From assembly GCF_000002985.6 (NCBI RefSeq), contig NC_003283.11, positions 17,919,501 to 17,983,500 on the forward strand: DNA of 64,000 nucleotides. Direction: 5' to 3'. Under the pieces are notes generated by a model. The model saw nothing but the letters and a program-made list of their open reading frames with translations, was not told where the DNA came from and searched no databases. This document shows positions 11,501-23,300 of this stretch, piece by piece; position 1 is the first letter of the stretch; the number at the start of each line of letters is the position of its first letter. The translations under genes were made by a program, and so were the position numbers. Origin of the DNA: Caenorhabditis elegans (lineage: Eukaryota; Nematoda; Chromadorea; Rhabditida; Rhabditidae).

Positions 11501-14500
11501 TCAAAATCAGCGGAAAATTTGAACTCCCCGCGAAATTTCAGACCGATTTGAACTTTTTCCGCAAAAATTTTAAGGTGTGCAAGTGGCTCAATCGGTTAGA
11601 GAGATGGTTGCCACCCACAAGTCCGGGGTTCGAACCCCGACTGTGGTTCATAATTTTTATTTGCTCCAAGGCGTCATCAAAACTAATTTTTTGTAATTTT
11701 TCAGGCACAACGGATCAGTTTCGAGCAAAACTACCATGGTGGAGCCGGAATTGCAAAGGAAGCGGCGGATTTTCTCAAAAAACACTATCAATTCTCGTTA
11801 TCGCCGGTTAATCGGCTTCTTGGGGTAAGTTTTTTTCAAATTTTCAACAATTTCCAGCTAAAAATCCCTAAAAATCCCAATTTTTCCATTTTTCCAGAGC
11901 ATTACCGTGTCAGAAATCAGATGCCTGACGTGCGGAGCTTCTTCGGCGACTTTCGAGGAGAATACGATAATTTCTGTGGAAATACCATCCAATTCGTCGT
12001 GCTCACTGGATATGTGCCTTCGATCACACTTTTCGCAAACTGTATGACTCATTTTTTCGGCGATTTCGACTAAAATTGACAAAATTTGTAAATTTCAAGT
12101 ATTTCCAGAGTTTCAAACTTGAAATTGAGCTCTTTTTCGGATTCACCGTAAAATTTTAGTCCGATTCGAGTTTTTCCGCAAAAATTTTTAGATGTGCAAG
12201 TGGCTCAGTCGGTTAGAGGTGCGGCTGCCACTCACAAGTCCGGGGTTCGATCCCCGCTGTGGCTAATAATTTTTTCTAAGTCATTTTCGCGATATTAACA
12301 TAAAATTATGAATTTATAACAAGCTTTTCGGTGATTTTCAGAATTTTCAACCAAAATTGAAAGAAAAAGCTGTAAAATCTGAGGTTAGGGCTAAAAATTA
12401 ACCTCTAAACTTAAAATTGACTGAATTTTCGAGTTTCCCGTAGAATTTCAGTCCGATTTGAGTTTTTTCGCGCGCACATTTTGAAATTGTCGAGTGGCTC
12501 AGTGGGTTAGAGAGATGACTCCTACCCACACGACCGGGGTTCGACCCCCGCTGTGGCTCATAATTTTTTCTCAGCCTGTTTAGTGATTCTATATCAAAAA
12601 TATGTATTTCTAAGAAGGTTTTCAGTGAAAATTTGTGCCGAAATTTTTTTTCTCTGGAATTTTCTGAGAAATTTTCCTTTTTTACAGAAATTGGACGGAG
12701 ATTCTCGTTGGAATTGTCCAAAATGCAAGGAGCCACGTGCAAGTACACGGACATCAAAACTGTGGCAACCACCACCGGTTATGGTACGGTAGATCAGGCC
12801 ACGCCCCCAGAAAAATTTTTTTTTAAAGTTTTTTTTTTTCAAAAAAAGTTGAAAATTTTTTTTCGCAAATTATTTCCCAAATTTTAGAAAAACAAGCATT
12901 TTTAGTTAAATTTTAAAGAAAACTAGCCACGCCCCTTTTTTGTTTGCAGATCATCCATCTGAAGCGTTTCGCGCTGTTCAACGGGGATTTCGAGAAAAAC
13001 ACGGCCGCCGTGACATTTGAGACCGCCCGATTCGACGTTCGACCGTATTTACATGAGATGGCGCCTGCCGAGAAGCCCGTCTACAAGCTTTATGCGGCTA
13101 CGGTAGGTTTTTGGTACAAAAATTTGGATTTTTTCGGGTTTTCGGGTCCAATTTGAGAGAGTTTGGAAGAATTTAATAGTAAGCATGAAATAAACCTAAA
13201 ATTCGAACTCTACGTGAAATTCTGAGTTGAATTGCGTTTTTTTCGAAAAATTTTTAGGTTGAAAAAGTGGCTCAGTCGGTTAGAGGTACGGCTACCACCC
13301 ACACGACCGGGGTTCGAACCCCACTGTGGCTCATAATTTTTTTCAGTCTTTTTTGTAATACTACGTTGAAATTATGAATTTCTAACAAGCTTTTCGGTGA
13401 TTTTCAGCAATTTCATCAAAATTTGAACGGAAAAGCTTTAAAATCCTAGGTTTATGGTCAAAATTATGCTCTAAACTTAAAGTTGGCTGAATTTTCTCAA
13501 GTTTCCTGTAAAATTTCATTTTGATTCGAGTTTTTTCCGCAAACATTTTTTAGGGTGTGCGAGTGGCTCAGTCGGTTAGAGGTACGGCTACCACCCACAC
13601 GACCGAGGTTCGACCCTCGATTCTGGTCACTATTTTTTGTTTTGTTTAAGTACTACTTATATGCCGAAAATATGAAACTTTACAAATTTTTTGTTGATTT
13701 TTCAGGTTTTTTAAGTCCGATTTTAACGACAACGACTAAGAAAATTGAAATTTCAAGCAGAAAACTTTCTGCAAACTCAAAATTGTGAAATTTCCCACCG
13801 AGTTCATTTTTCCGCGAGAATTTCAAAGTGTTTTGTGGCTCAGTCGGGTAAAGCGATGACTGCCGCCCACACGTCCGGGGTTCGAACCCCGGCTGGGGCC
13901 AATATTTTTTGTTTGCTTATTTAGCATTGTATTTATAGTTTAATTGATTGTAAAAACACTCTGAATCTCGAAAAATAAAATAAAAAACCCCAACAATTTT
14001 TGAAGCTTCACAACGGTCGCCTCAATTCGGGACACTATACGGCTGTGGCTTCACATCTTCGCTCTGACAAATGGCTTCGTTTCGATGATTCTGTCGTGAC
14101 ACCGTGTGAAAATTTCAAAGTTGATGTACGTACCACATCGCGACGTGGCAAAACTGGAAAAAATTTGAAAAAATCCAAAAAGTTTGAAGAATATTAATGA
14201 AAGTTTCAATTTTCAGAAGATTTACTGGGCTGTTCAATTTTATTGTTACTTTTTAATTAAAAATGGCGGAAATTAAAAAAAAAAAGAAAAAAATTTATTT
14301 TATTTTTTTTTATTTTTCCACAAAAAATTGCTTTTTTTCCAACATTTAAATGATTTTCTTTAATCAATTAAGCTCCGCCCACTTCTTGGTTTTTCTCGAA
14401 AATTTTCACTTTTTTTGTTACAAAATGGTTCATTTTTACAAAAAATAAAACATTTTAGGCTCCGCCCCATTTTACCCCGCCCACCACTTTTTTTCCAATA

Positions 14501-14555
14501 ATTTTGAAATTTTCAGCCATCGCTCGCCTACATTCTCTTCTACAAACGGTGCTAA
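5513..14555 (+). CDS. usp-50: USP8-type ubiquitin carboxyl-terminal hydrolase (USP-50)
   Basis: Exons: 5513-5616, 5880-6024, 6467-6547, 7072-7262, 7621-7704, 7756-7927, 8550-8996, 9056-9153, 10121-10280, 10587-10760, 11052-11159, 11705-11824, 11898-12041, 12688-12783, 12950-13102, 14006-14125, 14517-14555. All phases join, giving 811 residues. An N-terminal helical part resembles the MIT/dimer region of USP8. It is followed by a rhodanese-like domain (ALIFDIR, FMEGGFKMW) with no obvious catalytic cysteine, a proline-rich linker, and a UCH peptidase domain. The peptidase has the Cys box GNTCFM (Cys487), zinc-ligand pairs CLTC and CPKC (Cys637/640, 686/689), a His box LNSGHYT (His769) and Asp786/787. 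The end, AYILFYKRC, matches USP8 AYILFY. USP8 removes ubiquitin from endosomal cargo and ESCRT components; the C. elegans homologue is called USP-50. An out-of-frame ATG lies seven bases before the chosen start. The acceptors of exons 8 and 16 (aaaaag, ttgaag) are atypical. Confidence 0.9.
7338..7570 (+). repeat. usp-50 intron foldback, copy 1
   Basis: This ~230-bp imperfect palindrome has a left arm beginning TGGAAATGCGCTCTATTGC and a right arm ending in GGGGCGCATTTGCCA. The centre is ACTTTAAAGGGACATG followed by its complement, and the tail is GAAGCTATGCCCAAATTTTC. It fills usp-50 intron 4. Confidence 0.9.
7985..8095 (+). repeat. usp-50 intron foldback, copy 2 (left arm only)
   Basis: Only the left arm is present, ending at the central palindrome, which is altered to GTCCCTAAAGGGAC. 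It lies in intron 6, about 200 bp upstream of a full copy. Confidence 0.8.
8308..8549 (+). repeat. usp-50 intron foldback, copy 3, abutting exon 7
   Basis: This is a full-length copy. Its tail CCCAAATTTTCAATTTTTC runs directly into the AG that forms the acceptor of exon 7 at 8550. In the other copies the tail continues with different sequence (for example TTTTTCGAAAAC), so the splice site here appears to be built from repeat sequence. Confidence 0.85.
9194..9425 (+). repeat. usp-50 intron foldback, copy 4
   Basis: Full-length copy in intron 8, same orientation as the others. Both arms and the central TTTAAAGGGACATG palindrome are present. Confidence 0.9.
9812..10045 (+). repeat. usp-50 intron foldback, copy 5
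   Basis: A second full-length copy in intron 8, about 390 bp downstream of copy 4 and in the same orientation. The sequence between the two shares GCAAGTGCGCTCTATTTG (9656), a further fragment of the arm motif. Confidence 0.9.
10308..10545 (+). repeat. usp-50 intron foldback, copy 6
   Basis: Full-length copy in intron 9, same orientation, ending about 40 bp before the acceptor of exon 10. The centre reads GGGACATCGTGTGTTCCATG, a slightly longer loop than in the other copies. Confidence 0.9.
10857..10923 (+). repeat. tRNA-like repeat, copy 1 (usp-50 intron 10)
   Basis: A 67-bp core from GTGGCTCAGTCGGTTAGAG (A-box-like) to GGGGTTCGACCCCCG (B-box-like), ending GTGGCTCA and followed by TAATTTTTTC. 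The first and last eight bases are the same, GTGGCTCA. It is not a normal tRNA: the ends do not pair as an acceptor stem and I cannot draw an anticodon arm. Confidence 0.85.
11300..11650 (+). repeat. tRNA-like repeats, copies 2-3 (usp-50 intron 11)
   Basis: Cores at 11300-11366 and 11583-11650, 283 bp apart start to start. Each is preceded by a related leader (…GAAATTT.AG.CCGATTTGAA…TTTTT.CGC) and followed by a T-run (ATATTTTTTG; TAATTTTTAT). Confidence 0.85.
12201..12560 (+). repeat. tRNA-like repeats, copies 4-5 (usp-50 intron 13)
   Basis: Cores at 12201-12265 and 12494-12560, 293 bp apart. Both keep the GGGGTTCGA box and are followed by TAATTTTTTC. The flanks (…AACAAGCTTTTCGGTGATTTT…) are shared with the copy at 13267, which shows a repeat unit larger than the core. 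Confidence 0.85.
13267..13901 (+). repeat. tRNA-like repeats, copies 6-8 (usp-50 intron 15)
   Basis: Cores at 13267-13333, 13563-13629 and 13835-13901, spaced 296 and 272 bp. All are on the + strand and all are followed by a T-run. Copy 8 has GGTAAAGCG in place of GGTTAGAG and a GGCTGGGGCCA end, so the family is diverged. Confidence 0.85.
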
Positions 14556-15830
14556 TTTATTGATTTTATTTCGAAACTTTTTTTTGTGTACATATAATTG
14601 TGTCCATTATTTTTATTTTTATGATTAACATTTGCCATACAAGAACTCCCTTTTTTCTGATTCATTGTGATTTTACTGTGTATTGCAATTTTTTGGAGCT
14701 ATTTTAATGAATTTTTTTGTTTTCCGATGAAAAATGTGTCTAAAATTTATACAAGAAATACAAATTCGAATGGGGGATAAAATTAGAGAAGGAAAACGAG
14801 ACGGAGGGGCCAAAAAATGGAATTTTCTGCCAAATTTGACTAGTGCGTCAAGCGAGCTAGGCTTCGCAGTAGGTTAAGTTGGTAAACTGGGGAAAATTTG
14901 GATCATTTTGGACCAAAAGTGAGTTACGACCATTTTAAGTTTTGTTAATGCTTAAAGAAGAAGCACTTGATCAGCAGCTATCGATTGCTCTAAAAACGGA
15001 GCAGAATGGTGCAGGAAGAGCTGAGATACAATTGTTTGAATGTGGAGCAGACCTTAGAGTGAAGCGTGGGCGGTAACGCTAAGTGAGGGGGTGTGGGGTG
15101 CTCACAAATCAGTCATTCCAGTTTCTCGAAAAACAATTTTTTTAAAAATTTAGCACTAAAGAGTTTTGGATTTCGAAAAATGTCAATTTTTATGCTGAGA
15201 CACACCATCCTAGAACTGTATTTGCGTGAAAAGCCCCCCTCTTTTTATCATTAGAGCTAAGTTTCATTTCGAATTGCAAAGTTCATGTTATCCGAATATA
15301 CTTTGAAAATCCACTAGTTTTTATGCATTTCTTTTTTGAAAATATTTTTAAATTTCAGAAAAAATACATGTTTTGCAGGCAAAACATAGTAGATCATTAT
15401 GATTTCAACATTTTATAAATTTTCAAAAGAGAGATTTAAAAACTGTATTGAGTTTAAATCAAATCTCAACATACGGGAAAGGTGTTGCTGTGGATTTTCA
15501 TATTTTTTAGCATTGAAAGCATATTTCTGGTACATGAACAGTGGAACAGTGGTTTAATATCTTTGTAATATCCACAGAATTAGAATATACTAGAATTTGC
15601 TTATTCTATTAGCTTTACTTAACAAAAAACACATTTTCCCACAAATTTTCATGGTCAGGCATCAGAGTCATTATTTTAGGTGAATGGTTAGAGTAATAAT
15701 TTTAGGTCAAAGTACCATTACATGTTTTTGGAACATGTTTTGTCGAAAAGTTGCCTTTTTTTTATTTTTCTACAAAAAAGGGCACCTCTGCAACTTCAGG
15801 ATTAAGGGCGGTAGAATGCAGATTTTTTTG

Positions 15831-15899
15831 GCGTACTCAGTCGGGTAGATGGACGGTTTTCACCCACACACGCGGGGTTCGACCCCCGATGGTGGTTTA
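15831..15899 (+). repeat. tRNA-like repeat, copy 9 (diverged)
   Basis: A 69-bp core starting GCGTACTCAGTCGGGTAGAT with an intact CGGGGTTCGACCCCCG, followed by TTATTATTTTAATT. The 5' GTGGCTCA is changed to GCGTACTCA. It is intergenic, between usp-50 and dpy-21. Confidence 0.75.
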
Positions 15900-16260
15900 T
15901 TATTTTAATTCGGTCTGTTTTTGGATTCTACACAAACTTTTTTAACTTCTGCAAAGGTTTTCATCAGTGATTTCAGTGACTTTGGGTCAAAATTTAAGGA
16001 CAATCTCCAAAAAACTCGAGTTTATAACCGAAAATTGCTACCCAAACTCGAAACTTTCGAATTCCCCGCGAAATTTGAAATATAACTGAAATTTTTAGTG
16101 TATAAGTTTTTATTAAAAAAAAAAAACGAAAATCAGTACAAAACCAAGTTTCCCGCTTTAATAATGCTCAGAAATATAAATAAACATGATTTTCGAGTTC
16201 TCCGTGAAATTTTAGATCGAATTCGTTTTTTTTTTCGTAAAAATTCATTTTGGTGTACAA

Positions 16261-16615
16261 GTGGCTCAGTCGGGTAGACTTCTGACTTCCACCCATACGT
16301 CCGGGGTTCGAACCCCGAATGTGGGCAATAAATTTTTCTCAGCTTGTTCAGTTGAAATTTCAGGGCTTTATGTCGAAATTCAGTAAACTTGAGAATTTTC
16401 AGTGAAAATTATGCGAAAATCGTGATGAAACCGGATTTCAGAAGCTTTAAATTGTGCTCGTAACTCGAAATTGGTAAAATTTTCGAACTCCCCGTGAAAT
16501 TTTAGATCAAATTCGTTTTTTTTGAAAATTTTTTTTTTCGGTGTACAAGTGGCTCCATCGGGTAGATGGACGACTACCACCCACACGTCCGTGGTTCGAC
16601 CCCCGGCTGGGGTCA
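16261..16615 (+). repeat. tRNA-like repeats, copies 10-11
   Basis: Cores at 16261-16327 and 16549-16615, 288 bp apart, in clear tandem units. Each has a leader GTGAAATTTTAGATC.AATTCG, a T-rich stretch and GTGTACAA, then the core, then a trailer CTCAGCTTGTTCAGTTGAAA. Copy 11 has GTGGTTCGAC in place of GGGGTTCGAC. Confidence 0.85.
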
Positions 16616-17356
16616 ATAATTTTTTCTCAGCTTGTTCAGTTGAAATCTCAAAGTTTCATGTCAAAATTCAGTGAATTTGAGAATTTTAACCGGATTTCAA
16701 GCTTCAAATTGTGCTCGAAACTCGAAATTACTTTGCCACACTTTTTCTGATTTATGTGGTTTGACTGCGTACTTTTCCAAATTATTTTAGTGAATATTTC
16801 TGTATTCCAAAGAAAAATGTGTCTACATTTTATACAAAAAAGAAAGAAAAATCCGAATAGGCATACAAAGGAAAACGAGACGGAGAGTGGGACAAAAACG
16901 AAAAAAAAAAGTTATAAAACTTTTGGGATTTTCTGAAATTTTTCAGAAAAAAAAAATCAAAAACAGACATAAAGACGGGGGGACAGAGATCAGTAAAACA
17001 TGAAAAAAGATTGAAAAAAAAGCCAATTTTTCCAACAAAAAAAGAAGAGAAATGCCCAAATTTCAGTGGGAAAGAGGTAAAAAAATGAGATTTTCTGTAT
17101 TTTTGCAGGTGGGGGGAATCGAATCCATGAAAGATTTGCAAATGACAATATGATGAGAAAAAGAAGAAAATGTGAAAAAAAAATGAAAAAAAAACAACAA
17201 ATAACAGGTAGAAATTATTGACTAGGTTTGGGGATGGGGGGAGTTGGACCTCTAAAAATTAAAAAAAAAATTTTTTTTTTCTTAATTATTACATTATTAA
17301 TTAAATGATATTTATATATGTACTGTGGTCCAAAAAAAATCCAAAAAAATCGCTCT

Positions 17357-20300
17357 CTAATCATCAAAATCTCCATCATCCGAATAATCCGAATCGCATT
17401 CGAATTGAGGATCCGACAACGACGCCGGTTGATCTACATCGTAATAGTGACGTAGACGGACGTGCCAGGCTACCGAACTGCACGCGGAAACTGTACGGAA
17501 TTGATGGATTACGTTACGTGGCAGGAAGTACATGTCGTTCTCGTGGAGCTGCAAAAAAAAACAATTTTTTTTAGATTTTTGGATTTTCACGAGTTTTCTC
17601 GAGTTTAGAGTAATTTTTTCAAGAAATCAACGTTAAAATCGAACTTCCCGTGAAATTTTAGATCGAATTCGTTTTTTTTTTGAAAATTTTTTTTTTCGGG
17701 GTACAAGTGGCTCAGTCGGGTAAAGGGATGGCTTCAACCCACACGTCCGAGGTTCGACCCCGACTGTGGTTAATTATTTTTTCTGAGCTCGTTTTGAAGT
17801 TTTACACAGAAATTTCGGGTTTTAAAGGCAAAATTTATTGAATTTCGCAATTTTTCAGGAAAAATTTCACGTAATTTTTACATTTTCCGAAACAGAAAAA
17901 AAACGAACTTCAAGTTTTGCATATCGAATACCCTCTCGTCGCATCGTGTTCAAAATCGCATCGTCGACCCATCTGTGACACTGAAAAAAGACAGAAATTA
18001 GTTGTTACTCGTGTAGTTTGTAGTCTCAGCAGCAGACCCACACTACAAACTACAATAATTCATAATTGTTGTTATTTGTAGTTTGTAGTTTGGCATAGCT
18101 AGATTTTTTAAAAGATTTTTTTTTGCAATTTGTTGTAGTCTGTAAAGTTCAGCAGACCCAAACTAAATTGGGTCTGCCAGACTACAAACTACAAAAATTA
18201 AATAGCAGACCAAAGTGGCTTGTAGTTTGTAGTCTGGCAGACCCAACCTAACTTGGGCCTGCTAGACTACAAACTACACAAATTTTTAGCAGACCAAAGT
18301 GGCTTGTAGTTTGTAGTCTAGCAGACCCAAACTAACTTTGGTCTGCCAGACTACAAACTACAAAAATAGTTAGCAGACCCAAGGGGGTTGTAGTTTGTAG
18401 TCCAGCAGATTCAAACTAACTTTGGTGTGCCAGACTACAAACTACAAAAAATAGTTAGCAGACCAAAGAAGGGTTGTAGTTTGTAGTCTGGCAGACCCAA
18501 ACTAACTTTGGTAAATTATGACTACAAACTACAAAAATTAAATAGCAGACCCAAACGTGTCCTAGGGGGGTCAATTTCGCTGAAAAATGTCAATTTTCCA
18601 TCAAAATTTCGCGGAAAAAAGCGGGTAAAATCAAAAAAAAAAAGCAAATCACCTGAGAAACGGGCGGTTCGTAGAGATCCATTGCAAGATGATGTGCAAC
18701 TTTATGCAAATCATGTGCATCAAATACAATAACTTCTTTAACAGCTTTTCGTTCATCCTCATAATATTCATCATCGTCATTTGCATCAGGATTCCTGATA
18801 CCCTGTAGGACACCCACAGCAGCCGTTGATTTAACAAATGTCGGATCGGATTTCGCCGATTTTTTCGATTTTGAAGAAGAAGAAGAAGAACTTGTAGTCG
18901 TTGTAGTTGTTGTTGTTGTTGTTGGATCATCTTCAGTTGATTCACGCACTTGATCTGCGTGCGCATTTGTTCGATCCTGCACAAAAATAGTTGAAATTTG
19001 AGTTTTTTGTAAATTTTAACAGTTTTTCAATAGAAAATTCGTATTCCTCGTGAAATTTCAGGTCGAAATGGGTTTTTTTTCGAAAACATTTGTGGTTGAA
19101 AAAGTGGCTCAGTCGGTAAGATGGTCGTCTACCACCCACAAGACGCGGGTTCAACCCCCGGGTGTGGTCAATAGTTTTTTTCAGACGTTTTCAGTAATTT
19201 TACAACAAAACTATTGCATTTCTCCGCGAATGTTTCGGTATTTTAACAAAAAATAAACAAAAGTTAGGGAAAATCTGATTTTTCGGCTGAAAAACGGGAT
19301 CAGAACTAGAAATTAACACGATTTTCGAGTTCTCCGTGAAATTTTAGATCAAATTCGTTTTTTTTTGGAAAAAAAATTTTTTTTTGGTGTACAAGTGGCT
19401 CAGTCGGGTAGAGAGATGACTGACACCCACACGTCCGGGGTTCGACCCCCGACTGTGGTCAATAATTTTTTCTCAGCTTGTTCCGTTGAAATTTCAAGGT
19501 TTTATGCCAAAATTCGCTGAATTTGAGAATTTTCGGTCAAAATTGTGCAAAATTCTTGTGAAACCGGATTTTAAAGCATTAAATTGTGCTCGAAACTCAA
19601 AATTACTAAAAATTTCAGACTCTCCGTGAAATTTTAGACCGAATTCGTTTTTTTTATTTTTAATTTTTTTAATTTTTTTGGTGTACAAGTGGCTCAGTCG
19701 GGTAAAGGGATGGCTTCAACCCACACGTCCGAGGTTCGACCCCGACTGTGGTTAATTATTTTTATTAGGTCTGTTTTGAAATTTTAAATTGAATTTTCGC
19801 GTTTTTAAGGAAGAATGTATTGCGTTTCGCAAAAAAAAAATCCCCGATTTTCAGTTTTTAGCCAAATTTTGCAGATTTTTGGGGGCAAAAAAATGGCGAT
19901 TTTCTCAATTTTTCAGCATTTTTCTGCAAATTTCAGTCCTCAAAAATCTCCCCGCACACACACGTACATTAAATGCAGTTTCACGTCGATCGTTGCCACG
20001 TGTCGCCAGCGGATGACGTGGCTCAGTGCTCCGATTCTTTCCGTCCGTCGGTACCATTTGTTCACCGGGACGAACCCAGAATATTGGTCCATCGTCCGAA
20101 GTGTCCTCTTTTATACCCTGAACTTCCGAAAAATCACCCCACGGCATAATTGGACCGAGGAATGGAGCAGCGTTGAGTGCGTCGAGCATTTCTTTGAAAT
20201 TTCCGCCGGCTTCTTCGTTTTTCGTACCGACCATCGATAGTGACATTAGTGGTCCGAATCTGTGTAAAGTTGGAAAATTAAAGTTAAATTAATTGTTTTT

Positions 20301-23300
20301 TTTTTGCCTGAAAATTTTGATTTAAAAAAATTAATTAATAAAAGTAATACAATATATTTAATTAGAACGTATGTTTGCTACTTAAACAAAAAACTTTTTT
20401 TTTTGAAAATTATGCTATTCTAACGTACTTAAATAGAATAAAATGAGCATTCGAAATAAAAATTGTCCAAAAAATTATTTTGGAAATTGTGTTATTTGCC
20501 CAAAAAAAAGTTTAATGCTAAAAATTCAATATCAACTTTAGTCTTACTTTGGAATCATATTAAAACTTAAAAACACAATTTTTCGAAAATTTATATATGA
20601 CTTTAATATTAAAAATTTGAATTTTTTTTTTTTGAATTTTAAATACTGACAATCGTTTTTAAAAAGCATTTTATAAATAAATATGTCAAAAATAAAATTT
20701 CAGACTTATTTTTAAAAACATCGACATCAACATATATTTAATTAGAACGTATGTTCAATATTGAAACTTTCTTTTTTTTTCTCTGCTCAAATAGAATGAA
20801 ATTTTCTAAAAATGTTAATGTTTCAGTAGAGTAACATTTTATTTATTATTGAATATTATTAAATGTTGGAAAAATTTATTAAAACAATTTTTCTATAAAT
20901 TCCACCTTCAATTCGTTCATAAAAAGAATTTCTGATATAACAAAATATCTCTAAAAATGTGAAAAACCCTTGCAAAATCCAAATTTGTCATATTTTTCTA
21001 ACCGAATATGTTACTTTTTAATACCTACATGCTCAAATAGAATAAAATTTTCTAAAAATGTTAACGTTTCAATAGAGTAATAGCGTATTTATTATTGAAT
21101 ACTATTAAAATTGGGAAATATTTTTCTAACTAAATAACTCAATTTAATCGTTAACATTCTCAAAAAAAAAAAATTTTTTTTGGCAGTTAATACTATTTAA
21201 ATACTTCAGAATGTTATTTTTTCAAACATTTTCTCATAAGAAGCTTCCACAAAACCATACCTAAAAGTGCCCATATCAAGTGTCTCCATAGCAGATTCAT
21301 AGTATTTCTTCATTGGCATTGTCTCAATAAACTGCTTATTTGTCAGACTTCCAACTTTCACCTGTGTATTCGGTGAGTTCTTGGCGAGCCATTCAAATTG
21401 ATCATGCAGCGCTTCTGCCGCATTTTCCATTACTCCGATGGCAAATAGGGGTACTCCATTGTTTTCGGCGAAACCGAGACGCACGAATTGACGTTCAAAG
21501 TGTTTCCTGTAATGAGGAGGAGGCATATGGTTTTTAATCGCAATTGATCAATTTCTAGAACTCTATTCATATAATTATTATAGTTCGGTATAAAAAAATC
21601 TTACTATGAGGTTTCACTGCAACTTTTTCCTCACGAGGGACGAGGAAAAGTGGTTTCTAGGCTACGGCCGAGGGGCCGACAAGTTTCAGCGGCCATTTAT
21701 CTTGCTTTGTTTTCCGCCTGTGTTCTTTCGTTTTTCACAGCCTTTTGCCGTTTTTTCTTATTAAAACTGATAAATAAATATTTTTTGCAGATGTAAAAAC
21801 AATTTCCAAGTAAAAAAATTATGTTATCAGTCGGCAAGCAGCGGTGAAAGTGGGCAACGTAATATGATGGATTACGGGAATACAAAACCTAAACTTTTTC
21901 CCAAACATGATACATATGATGCTTAGATGCTGAGACTACCTGATTTTCATAACGAGACCGCTGAAAAAGTTCTGAGGTTTTCAAAATTCAATTTTTTTGG
22001 TGAAAAAGTCGAGATTTTCGCACAAAATGTCGAGTTTTGAAAATCTCAAAACTTTTTCAGCGGTCTCGTTATAAAAATCGGGTAGTTTCAGCCTCTAAGC
22101 AGAATATATACCATGTTTCAGAAAAAGTTTGGGTTTTGTATTCCCGTAATCCATCATTTTACATTGTCCACTTTCACCGCTACTTGCCGACTGATAACAT
22201 AATTTTTTTACTTGGAAATTGTTTTAGCATCTGCAAAAAATATTTATTTATCAGTTTTAATAAGAAAAACGGGGAAAAGCTGTGAAAAACAAAAGACAAC
22301 AGGCGGAAAACAAAGCAAGATAAATGGCCGCTGAAACTTGTCGGCCCCTCGGCCATGGCCTAGAAACCACTTTTCCTCGTCCCTCGTGAGGAAAAAGTTG
22401 CAGTGGGTTTTTTTCAATACTATTAATTAAGTAATTAATATTAATTAATTAATTAATTATGATTAATTATACTATGTATAAATTTTATAAAATAGCAATT
22501 TTCAACTTTTTTGTTTCATATGTAAATTAATTTTTAGTATGTATGTTACTTTTTAATGTTCAAATGTTCAAATTCAAAAAAAACACCACATATTCCCGAA
22601 AACGCTTAGATACACACCTAAAGGTGTCCGTCAATAATATAAATTTGTAATTTTTCTTTGGAATTCTAAACCTGTTATGAATTAAATTGTTTTATAAATG
22701 GTATTATGAAATTTTTCAAATTTCAGAGTCGTAAGTACATATTTTTTATCCAAACGTTCGGAATCTCCAAATTTTCAATGTATTCCGAAATTTTTGGCCA
22801 AAATGTGACAAATTCTGGATTTTTCTTCATTTCCATTTCTTCCAAAACTCGACTTTAAAAAAAGTGATAATTTAGCTATATTATAGCGGTGTTTTAAAGG
22901 CCTTGTATAATAATACTTCAATTATTTAGCACTAATAATAACTGTTAAAGGTACGTGAAATTCCGATTTTTCAAGAAAATATTATTAAATTTTCAAATTT
23001 TTCCTACATTCCGAATATCTCTGTGAAAAAATTCGAAAAAATTTCCCTGATTTCATATTTCAACATTTGTGTACCCATGAGTTTTCCGAATTTTCACGCC
23101 AAATACGCCATGTGTCGATTTACGAAATGTTTAATCTTTATCGAATGCTGAATTTCGTTTTTCAACGAGTTTTCATCATTCCTTCGACAAAAACCGACAA
23201 AAATGAGGGAAAATCGTCGAAAAACGGAAATCTCCATCTGCTAAAGATTCAACAATTCGTAAATCGAAACATGACGTCTCTGGTGCCAATATTCGGAAAT

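Larger units (their letters stand above)
14556..17356. other. Convergent intergenic region, usp-50 to dpy-21
   Basis: No coding exon is supported. The first ~300 bp should hold the usp-50 3'UTR. A segment at about 14655-14820 returns at about 16735-16890 (shared GAAAAATGTGTCTA, then GGAAAACGAGACGGAG), so this flank is partly duplicated. Three tRNA-like cores lie between the duplicate segments. The stretch 16900-17290 is A-rich with no clear structure. Confidence 0.6.
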
